6,534 nt of DNA from Deltaproteobacteria bacterium (GTDB taxonomy: Bacteria > Desulfobacterota > Dissulfuribacteria > Dissulfuribacterales > JALVPX01): NCBI GenBank assembly GCA_027061625.1, contig JAMOVF010000133.1, positions 1-6,534 of the forward strand, written 5' to 3'. This document shows positions 1 to 5,165 of the stretch, in pieces. The notes beneath the pieces are model-generated. The model was not told the origin of the DNA. It worked only from the letters and a program-made list of their open reading frames with translations, and did not search any database. Position 1 is the stretch's first letter, and the number at the start of each line of letters is the position of its first letter. A program made the translations under genes and the position numbers.

Positions 1-2
1 AA

Positions 3-209
3 TTTATGGGGGAAAAGGGCTGTATATTGCCCAGACATAAAAGGCCTTTCCGCTGTACCTTTTATTTTTGTGACCCTTTGCTGATTCAAATCGACCTATT
101 GCCTGCTGAAGAATACAAAAAACTTATTACAGGGCTCAAAAACTTGGAATTGATAAGACAGGAGATGGCAAAAATTGCAGAAATGGATGCATCGTCAACA
201 ATAAAATGA
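3..209 (+). CDS. YkgJ-like cysteine-cluster protein, C-terminal part (5' truncated by window edge)
   Basis: The frame is open from the left window edge and ends at TGA 207-209, so only the C-terminal 68 or so residues are visible; the ATG at 6 is probably internal. The segment reads GCILPRHKRPFRCTFYFC, with three cysteines inside a 17-residue stretch and a K-R-P before the second. This resembles the end of the YkgJ/YcgN-type zinc- or iron-cluster domain, where a G-C-x-L-P-x-x-K-R-P-x-x-C pattern is typical. It is followed by a predicted helical tail (residues about 34-60 from the ATG) ending in a polar stretch. The family's biochemical function is poorly defined; metal binding through the cysteines is inferred. 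Its stop overlaps the start of queH (ATGA), so the two genes are probably co-translated. The family call rests on a short motif without the upstream cysteines, so it is moderate. Confidence 0.6.
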   Translation, partial: FMGEKGCILPRHKRPFRCTFYFCDPLLIQIDLLPAEEYKKLITGLKNLELIRQEMAKIAEMDASSTIK

Positions 210-808
210 AAAAAGTGCTGCTGCATATATGCTGCGGGCCTTGTGCCCTATATCCTGTAAAGGTTATGAGGGAAAAATCCATTGAACCTTTGGGTTTTTT
301 TTATAATCCCAATATTCACCCATTTAAGGAGTTTGAACGGCGTGTAGAGGCACTGGAAATGGTTTCAAACAAAACAGACCTGAGTCTTATATGGGACAGC
401 AGGGGCTATGGCCTGAAGGAGTGGCTTGACGCCTTAAAAGGGGAGTCAAATCATGGCGCCCGCTGCCTGATATGCTATCACATGCGCCTTGAGCAAACCG
501 CCCGCAAGGCCAAAAAATTGGGGATCAAGACCATATCCACCACATTGCTCTACAGCAGATATCAGCTCCACGAAGCCATTAAAGACAGTGGTGAAAGATG
601 TGCAAAAAAATATGGGCTCAATTTTTATTATGAAGATTTTAGAAAAGGTTGGATGGAAGGAATTGAAATTTCTAAAGAACTGGAAATATACCGTCAACCT
701 TACTGCGGCTGTATATTCAGTGAATATGAACGCTACGAAAAAGTATCCAAGAGGTTGAACAAAAGATTGTTTGAAGCATCTGAAATTAAAGGAGGTGAAC
801 TTTCATAA
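206..808 (+). CDS. queH: Epoxyqueuosine reductase QueH (DUF208/COG1636)
   Basis: QueH reduces epoxyqueuosine to queuosine at the wobble position of GUN-anticodon tRNAs and is the non-homologous replacement for cobalamin-dependent QueG. The 200-residue length is normal for the family. The N-terminal signature HICCGPC lies at residues 7-13 (C9, C10, C13). It is followed by GFFYNPNIHP at 30-39 and the FERR segment at 43-46. A second cysteine pair, RCLIC (C87, C90), precedes the MRL helix, and the C-terminal YCGCIFSEYERY (C167, C169) is also a family hallmark. Known QueH carries a [4Fe-4S] cluster with an adjacent iron; the cysteines needed are all present. The ATG overlaps the upstream TGA, and no clear Shine-Dalgarno precedes it, which points to translational coupling. 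The gene end overlaps the next start (TAATG). No other queuosine gene is visible in the window. Confidence 0.95.
   Translation: MKKVLLHICCGPCALYPVKVMREKSIEPLGFFYNPNIHPFKEFERRVEALEMVSNKTDLSLIWDSRGYGLKEWLDALKGESNHGARCLICYHMRLEQTARKAKKLGIKTISTTLLYSRYQLHEAIKDSGERCAKKYGLNFYYEDFRKGWMEGIEISKELEIYRQPYCGCIFSEYERYEKVSKRLNKRLFEASEIKGGELS
791..798 (+). promoter_or_regulatory. Strong Shine-Dalgarno for the DUF2905 gene, inside the queH 3' end
   Basis: GGAGGTGA sits 9 bases before the ATG at 808 and is embedded in the last codons of queH, which ends in GGELS. It is among the best ribosome-binding sequences in the plus-strand cluster. It supports the DUF2905 start, and it may partly explain the Gly-Gly-Glu tail of QueH. 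Confidence 0.8.
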
Positions 809-1029
809 TGAATCCTTTTCAAGAAATGGGTAAGATTCTTTTATTATTTGGGGTGCTAATGGTTTTGATAGGCCTGGTGTTGATTGTGGCTCCAAAGATA
901 CCTTGGCTTGGAAGGCTTCCTGGCGATATCGTGATAAAAAAGGACAACTTTACCTTCTACTTTCCTTTAGCGACTTCTATAATCTTAAGCATAATTTTAA
1001 CGCTGCTGTTTTCAATATTCCGCAAATGA
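808..1029 (+). CDS. DUF2905 family small membrane protein
   Basis: This 73-residue protein has two hydrophobic segments (about 8-29 and 51-70) joined by a conserved loop. The loop signature PWLGRLPGDI (residues 32-41), followed by a short basic stretch and NFTFYFPLATS (47-57), is diagnostic of the DUF2905 family. The protein ends with a short basic tail (R72, K73). A hairpin in the inner membrane with the loop on one face is the expected topology. The molecular function is unknown. The start is set by the TAATG overlap with queH and a strong Shine-Dalgarno. The end overlaps the Rieske gene start by ATGA. DUF2905 genes are often found near queuosine or RuvB genes in bacteria (recalled from general knowledge), so its position after queH is not unusual. 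Confidence 0.93.
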   Translation: MNPFQEMGKILLLFGVLMVLIGLVLIVAPKIPWLGRLPGDIVIKKDNFTFYFPLATSIILSIILTLLFSIFRK

Positions 1030-1430
1030 ACAGAAGGAGTTGGATAACCAAAGGGGTATGGTTTTTGGGCGTGATGCTGGCTTATCCATTCTATGCCTTT
1101 ATCAGTAAGGTTAGATACAGGCCTCCTATCAAAGTCAACATCTCAAAAAGGCTCAAGCCTGGTCAATTTTATATAGAAAAGGCCTTTGTACTATTTGAGA
1201 CAAAACAAGGCCCATATGCCTTGTCCCGCACCTGTCCACACCTGGGATGCACTGTACAATATTTTGAACAGGAAAAAATGTTTATCTGCCCTTGTCATCA
1301 AAGCAAATTTTCACCAGCGGGCAAATATATTTCAGGACCTGCAAAAAGAGACTTGTCCAGGTTAAAGGTTGATGTAGCAAAGAACGGGCAAGGCTATACG
1401 GTCTTGATTCCCAAAGGGGCTCTACTGTGA
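1026..1430 (+). CDS. Rieske [2Fe-2S] protein, membrane-anchored, cytochrome bc/b6f type
   Basis: This 134-residue protein should pass electrons from quinol at a cytochrome b to a periplasmic acceptor. The cluster motif is complete. C70-P-H72-L-G-C75 forms the first half and C88-P-C90-H91-x-S the second; C70, H72, C88 and H91 are the expected cluster ligands, and C75/C90 the stabilising disulfide. The GPAKRDL segment (104-110) matches the conserved G-P-A loop after the cluster. The N-terminus N-R-R-S-W followed by a hydrophobic stretch (about 10-26) looks like an uncleaved Tat signal anchor, as in other Rieske subunits. The frame is also open upstream to an ATG at 903. However, that extension (41 residues) lies wholly inside the DUF2905 gene and has no Rieske-like content. 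The ATG at 1026 overlaps the DUF2905 stop and puts the twin arginine at residues 3-4, so it is chosen. The cytochrome b partner follows after 18 bases. Confidence 0.93.
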   Translation: MNRRSWITKGVWFLGVMLAYPFYAFISKVRYRPPIKVNISKRLKPGQFYIEKAFVLFETKQGPYALSRTCPHLGCTVQYFEQEKMFICPCHQSKFSPAGKYISGPAKRDLSRLKVDVAKNGQGYTVLIPKGALL

Positions 1431-1448
1431 TAGAGAAAGGGGCTATAA

Positions 1449-2270
1449 ATGCCTAAGTTTGGGGAACTTACCACGGCCTTTTTCCTTGTAGCTATATTTT
1501 CCGGCTTTGTGGTAAATTACCAGTATGAATTGACAGAGCCCTTTGTATCAACTGTGGCAATGGAGACAGTGCTTCCCTTTGGAGCATTTTGGCGTGCACT
1601 GCATTTCTGGTCGGGTCAATTCTTTTTTTTAGCGCTCTTATATCATGCCATAGACCATTTTTGGGATTACCAGGCCTTCTCCAGGCGCTTGACTCCCAAA
1701 GGCCACTGGACCATCATGGTGTTCACCTTGCCAGGAGCCATATTGATCCTCTTTACAGGCTATGTACTCCGTCTTGATGCCACAGGCCGAGCTGCAGCAT
1801 CCATTTATGAGCATCTTTTAAGATCAGTGCCTTTGGCAGGCACAGCCCTCGATAGGCTAATGGCTTCGCTGGACCAAGAAGGGCTCAATAGGATATATAT
1901 AATTCATTTGTTGTTCACTTGTTTAATATGGGGAATAGGCACTTGGTATCATACAAAAAAAGTGCTTTTAGGGCCTAAGACCTTCTTGCTTGCTTCATCT
2001 ATTGCAATATTTATTTCTCTATTTATCCATGCTCCCATAGATCTTCCAGGCGCCAAGGTGCATCTTATTAAAGGGCCTTGGTTTTTTCTGGGCATCCAAG
2101 AACTGTTGAGATACCTCCATCCACTCGTGGCAGGAATTATCTTTCCTGCGATTCCTGTGGTTTTATTGGGGGCATTGAGTTGGACCAAGAAAAGAGATTA
2201 TCTATTGATTCTGTTGGGATTGTGGCTATTGGGCTATTTATCTTTAACTATAATGGCAATAAACAGATAA
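1449..2270 (+). CDS. Short cytochrome b (b6-like, with a partial subunit IV-like C-terminus)
   Basis: This 273-residue multi-helix protein is the probable diheme quinol-oxidising partner of the Rieske protein. Helix A is about residues 7-24. Helix B carries R49, H52 and H66 (RALH...LLYH). Helix C is about 88-107, with a TGY at 103-105. Helix D carries H153 and H168. H52/H153 and H66/H168 are the expected axial ligands of two b hemes; 13 residues separate the first pair and 14 the second, as in cytochrome b6. The connecting segment VPLAGTALDRLM (127-138) resembles b6. The C-terminal part adds helices about 178-195, 224-243 and 251-270, with PWFFLGIQELLR (210-221) at the position of subunit IV's PEWY region. 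An in-frame TAA directly precedes the ATG, fixing the start; a weak GAAAGGGG lies upstream. Oddities: the PEWY glutamate and the L-P-W after helix C are absent, as is the b6 cysteine that binds heme c. No cytochrome c gene follows. Confidence 0.88.
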   Translation: MPKFGELTTAFFLVAIFSGFVVNYQYELTEPFVSTVAMETVLPFGAFWRALHFWSGQFFFLALLYHAIDHFWDYQAFSRRLTPKGHWTIMVFTLPGAILILFTGYVLRLDATGRAAASIYEHLLRSVPLAGTALDRLMASLDQEGLNRIYIIHLLFTCLIWGIGTWYHTKKVLLGPKTFLLASSIAIFISLFIHAPIDLPGAKVHLIKGPWFFLGIQELLRYLHPLVAGIIFPAIPVVLLGALSWTKKRDYLLILLGLWLLGYLSLTIMAINR

Positions 2271-2297
2271 AGCCTGCACCTTTTGATGCAGGCTTCA
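2268..2297. terminator. Inverted repeat between convergent operons, probable bidirectional terminator
   Basis: The arms AAGCCTGCA (2270-2278) and TGCAGGCTT (2287-2295) are perfect complements around an 8-base loop. The left arm begins at the last base of the cytochrome b stop codon. On the minus strand the stem extends by a G-T and a T-A pair and is followed by TATCTGTTTATT, a moderate U-rich tail. It is therefore a better fit as the terminator of the flagellar operon. On the plus strand the stem is followed by CAAAC, so rho-independent termination there would be weak. Confidence 0.7.
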
Positions 2298-2336
2298 AAC
2301 AAAATGTACTCAAATTTATCAAGTAATTATTTTAAA

Positions 2337-4421
2337 CTATCTTTTCATATTGAGTAATTCATTCAACATATCATCTGTAGTTGTAATTACCCTGGAATTA
2401 GCCTGGAAGGCCCTTTGGGTCGTAATTAACCTCACAAATTCAGTGCCCATATCCACTGTTGACTGCTCCAAGGCATTCGAGGCTATGGAGCCAAGGCCAT
2501 TTGTACGCGGCTGACCTGTAATTGGTGCACCAGATGCAGTGGTTTCACGCCACAAGTTTCCACCTTCTTTTGCAAGATCCGATGGGCTATTGAATCTGGC
2601 AAGGCCCAATTGTGCTAAGGAAATGATGCGTCCATTTGAATAGCTTCCAGTTATAACGCCTTCAGAGTCAACATTTACAGATTCCAGGAAACCAGCTCCA
2701 AAACCATCCTGGTCGTAGAAAAGGGTGCTGGAACGGTTGGCATACTGGGTTGTGGTGATAGCCTCAGTGGTCCAGGTAGATGGAGGATCATAGCTGCCGT
2801 CATCATTTTTGGTCACAGTTGCATAGGCTCCAAAATCAAGCTCGACCATTTGGGCAGAACGGTCCCATCCAGTGGTTGGCATGGCTTCACCTGAAGGCGG
2901 CAGGAAATAGGCCTTCAACTGAGGATAGTTGTGGTCGCCGTAGGAGACGTTGAACCAGTCTCCCTCTATATCTTGTGCGGTGATATTATAAATTGTCTCT
3001 GTATTTGCAGAATCCCTTATAGTAGCCTGCATGTTTTCTGCATCATAGTTTACAACAGTGTATGTATTCCCGCCGGATGTAAACGTAACAAAGGTGGTTT
3101 CGTCATCTGGATTGATCCTATATAGATCGTCCAGCTCCAAAAAATTTTGATTTTCAGCAGTATCGTTGTCATTATCCACTGCCAAATCTGTACCGCCGCT
3201 GGGATCACTGAAATTTCTGATCCTTGTACCAAAACGTTGGATATGTTCACTATTAGTGGTACCGATTTTAGCCTTTATGACTGTTGTGCCATTAGCATCA
3301 TCTGTAAGGGTTAAAGTCTGATCTTCAGGATCAAAACCAACTATATAAAACTGGTCATCGCCTTGTCCATCTGCGTTGTTATCCAAGAAAACCGTTGGTT
3401 TGCCTGTAAGGACATATTGACCACTATTCATCTCAGGCAATACTGGCAGGTCTTCAATATCTTCAAGCCTGAATTCAATTATGGTGTTGCTGCCGCCAGC
3501 ATCATAAAATTTGGAGTTAGCGTATTGAGCACCTGATCCTGATACTTCTTCAACGACCTCTCCTATACCATTATTATATTTGCTGTATATGCCATCTATA
3601 CTCCCTTGAGGAGTAAAATGGAGAAAACCTCTCATCAAAAGGCCTCGTTCAGATGGAGGCGTATCTGGCAAAGTAGCATATATATTTTTGTCTTCCTCAG
3701 GAGACATGGTTACAATAAATTCCCATTCCCTATCTGCAGATGTCTTATCAAAATAGATAGTTAATTCATGGGTGTTGCCCAGACTGTCATAAACATTTAG
3801 GCTGGTCTTGTATTCATAATCCACATTTGGTGCCAGCTCTCCATTTTTCTGGACCCATGCCTTTTCAAGGCTCCTTGGATCAACAGGGTTAGAAACTCTG
3901 CTGTCCAGGTTTACAGCTATAGTAGCCTGTGCTGTGGCTACAGGTGGAGAAGAATTCACCACTTGGATATCTGCCATAGCTCCAACTATTTCCGCTGTGC
4001 CATCTGGCTGAGTTTCCATCTTCCAGCCCTGGACCTTCAAACCGGCAGGATTCACCAAGTAGCCCAATTTATCTATATGAAATTGCCCTGCTCTGGTGTA
4101 ATAAACGCTGTTTTCCAGTGCTGGATCACTGACAATAAAAAAGCCGTTTCCTGCAATAGCTAGATCTGTTGGGGACGAAGTGGACTCAAAAGAGCCTTGC
4201 TGAAACAACGGCGCTACATCAGACATGGATGCACCGCGCCCCACCTGGGAACCACCTCTGGCGGTATTGATGGATTGAGCCATAATATCTTGAAATGTAG
4301 AACGGGAAGACTTAAAGCCTGTGGTATTGACATTGGCAATATTATCACCAATAACCTGCATGGCATTTCCCATATTTACTAAACCGCTTACTCCTGAATA
4401 TAATGAACTTGTAAGAGCCAT
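2337..4421 (-). CDS. flgE: Flagellar hook protein FlgE (long form)
   Basis: FlgE polymerises into the curved hook joining the flagellar rod to the filament and is exported by the flagellar type III apparatus. The N-terminus shows the axial-protein D0 signature, with LYSGVSGL at 7-14, IGDNIANVNTTGFK at 24-37, and STFQDIMAQS at 41-50. It continues into the FlgE/F/G-like D1 core (GSFESTSSPTDLAIAGNGFF at 76-95, YTRAGQF at 108-114). The C-terminus has the matching coil, VDMGTEFVRLITTQRAFQANS (656-676) with TTDDMLNELLNMKR at the end. At 694 residues it is much longer than the roughly 400 of enterobacterial FlgE. The excess is a surface domain region, about residues 240-560, rich in Asp, Gly and Thr. 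Start: AAGGAGGT lies 9 bases upstream of the ATG. It is the last gene of the fliK-flgD-flgE series here, 37 bases after flgD. Long hook proteins are known in deltaproteobacteria, so an intact gene is expected rather than a fusion. Confidence 0.95.
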   Translation of the reverse strand: MALTSSLYSGVSGLVNMGNAMQVIGDNIANVNTTGFKSSRSTFQDIMAQSINTARGGSQVGRGASMSDVAPLFQQGSFESTSSPTDLAIAGNGFFIVSDPALENSVYYTRAGQFHIDKLGYLVNPAGLKVQGWKMETQPDGTAEIVGAMADIQVVNSSPPVATAQATIAVNLDSRVSNPVDPRSLEKAWVQKNGELAPNVDYEYKTSLNVYDSLGNTHELTIYFDKTSADREWEFIVTMSPEEDKNIYATLPDTPPSERGLLMRGFLHFTPQGSIDGIYSKYNNGIGEVVEEVSGSGAQYANSKFYDAGGSNTIIEFRLEDIEDLPVLPEMNSGQYVLTGKPTVFLDNNADGQGDDQFYIVGFDPEDQTLTLTDDANGTTVIKAKIGTTNSEHIQRFGTRIRNFSDPSGGTDLAVDNDNDTAENQNFLELDDLYRINPDDETTFVTFTSGGNTYTVVNYDAENMQATIRDSANTETIYNITAQDIEGDWFNVSYGDHNYPQLKAYFLPPSGEAMPTTGWDRSAQMVELDFGAYATVTKNDDGSYDPPSTWTTEAITTTQYANRSSTLFYDQDGFGAGFLESVNVDSEGVITGSYSNGRIISLAQLGLARFNSPSDLAKEGGNLWRETTASGAPITGQPRTNGLGSIASNALEQSTVDMGTEFVRLITTQRAFQANSRVITTTDDMLNELLNMKR
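2976..3350 (-). repeat. Diverged internal repeat in the FlgE surface region
   Basis: FlgE residues about 358-386 and 454-482 align without gaps at an offset of 96 residues. Shared positions are V361/V457, F363/Y459, D364/D460, E366/E462, T371/T467, D374/D470, A376-N377/A472-N473, T380/T476 and V381/I477. Both copies read as a beta-strand, an acidic turn, a strand, then a D-x-A-N turn and a strand. This suggests duplication of a small beta module. Identity is low (about a third of positions), so chance or shared beta-hairpin bias remains possible. Confidence 0.4.
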
Positions 4422-4430
4422 ATGTTGTCT

Positions 4431-4438
4431 ACCTCCTT
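4431..4438 (-). promoter_or_regulatory. Shine-Dalgarno of flgE
   Basis: On the minus strand AAGGAGGT lies 9 bases before the flgE ATG, in the 37-base gap after flgD. It is a near-perfect anti-16S match, consistent with the high output needed for a hook subunit made in about a hundred or more copies per flagellum. No promoter-like sequence is evident in the gap. Confidence 0.8.
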
Positions 4439-4458
4439 ATATAACTCGCTAAAAATTG

Positions 4459-5139
4459 TTAACTAACTTTCCAAATATCATTTAATTTGATGGATGGACC
4501 ATCTTTGATTTCCACTTTAGGCATTCCTTTTTCTTCTTGTGCAACTCCTGAAACCATTCCGGTGGTCCAGCTTTTTATCTCAACATCATTGCCTTCTGGA
4601 TCTGCTGCTGCCACAGTGAATGAATATGAACCTGGTGCAACAAGATTTCCATTATCGTCTTTGCCATCCCATTCCACGGTGTGCCGGCCTGTTGCAAAGC
4701 CATTTGTATCAAGACTTCTAACCACATTGCCTGAGCTGTCTCTTATTACAATTTCACTTGAGGAAGCGGGCTCTTCCAGGATTACTCCAAAGGGTTCCAC
4801 TCCGCTGTCGCTCACTAATATTGTATTTCCTTCATATTGGACCTTATGACCAATCAGATTTACAGCGCTAAGGCCTGTCCTGGCCTCATCCGCCTGGACA
4901 AGCCGCTCCATGGCCTCATTACTTTTATACATAAGATCGACCATGTTGAATTGTGCCACCTGGCTTGCCATCTCAGCGCTTTCCATGGGCTTCATAGGGT
5001 CCTGATACTGGAGCTGAGTCACAAAGAGCTTCATAAAATCATCCTTGTCCAGGCTTGCATGATCCTCTGGAGTTTCATATTTAATTTTATTATCTTCATT
5101 ATTAGTTGTTACCGTAGATCCAATTGCTGTTGCTATCAT
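4459..5139 (-). CDS. flgD: Flagellar hook capping/assembly protein FlgD
   Basis: FlgD forms the cap under which FlgE subunits add during hook growth and is absent from the finished flagellum. The 226-residue product has the conserved N-terminal export and assembly region LDKDDFMKLFVTQLQYQDP (residues 30-48), then KPMESAEMASQVAQFNMVD (49-67). The DFM...LLxxLxxQDPxxPM pattern is the family hallmark. A tudor-like part follows (about 92-120), and an inserted Ig-like FlgD domain (about 121-180) with the V-E-W-D-G-K-D-D-N-G-N turn and G-S-Y-S-F-T strand. The last 45 residues return to the tudor-like fold. Start choice: the frame is open five codons further to a TTG at 5154. However, GAGGAG lies immediately after that TTG and 7 bases before the ATG at 5139, so the ATG is preferred. 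The gene lies 26 bases after fliK and 37 before flgE, an ordinary hook-operon order. Confidence 0.94.
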   Translation of the reverse strand: MIATAIGSTVTTNNEDNKIKYETPEDHASLDKDDFMKLFVTQLQYQDPMKPMESAEMASQVAQFNMVDLMYKSNEAMERLVQADEARTGLSAVNLIGHKVQYEGNTILVSDSGVEPFGVILEEPASSSEIVIRDSSGNVVRSLDTNGFATGRHTVEWDGKDDNGNLVAPGSYSFTVAAADPEGNDVEIKSWTTGMVSGVAQEEKGMPKVEIKDGPSIKLNDIWKVS

Positions 5140-5146
5140 CTCTATG

Positions 5147-5152
5147 CTCCTC
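5147..5152 (-). promoter_or_regulatory. Shine-Dalgarno that fixes the flgD start
   Basis: GAGGAG on the minus strand is 7 bases before the ATG at 5139-5137. It overlaps the G of the upstream in-frame TTG at 5154-5152, so it cannot serve that TTG. This makes the 226-residue FlgD the likely product rather than a 231-residue one starting M-R-S-I-E. Confidence 0.75.
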
Positions 5153-5165
5153 AAATACCGTTAAG

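Noticed and set aside
293..302. T8 run in queH (and similar runs near 1623 and 6461) as possible phase-variation tracts
   Set aside because: Each run is in frame and encodes expected residues (for example Gly-Phe-Phe-Tyr in QueH). The lengths are common in AT-rich genomes and nothing suggests switching.
446..758. Open frames overlapping queH on either strand (446-697 minus, 489-758 plus)
   Set aside because: They lie inside a confident queH and their translations show no recognisable domain.
903..1025. Longer Rieske start at ATG 903 giving 175 residues
   Set aside because: The extra 41 residues lie entirely within the DUF2905 gene in another frame and lack Rieske features. They would also push the twin-arginine motif to residues 44-45. 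The ATGA overlap at 1026 is the natural start.
1949..2326. Frames overlapping the cytochrome b end (1949-2188 minus, 2078-2326 plus)
   Set aside because: They are shadows of the cytochrome b coding sequence; the plus-strand one also runs through the terminator hairpin.
4422..4458. Promoter in the flgD-flgE gap
   Set aside because: Only the flgE Shine-Dalgarno is clear; I see no sigma-54 GG-N10-GC or sigma-28-like pair in the 37 bases.
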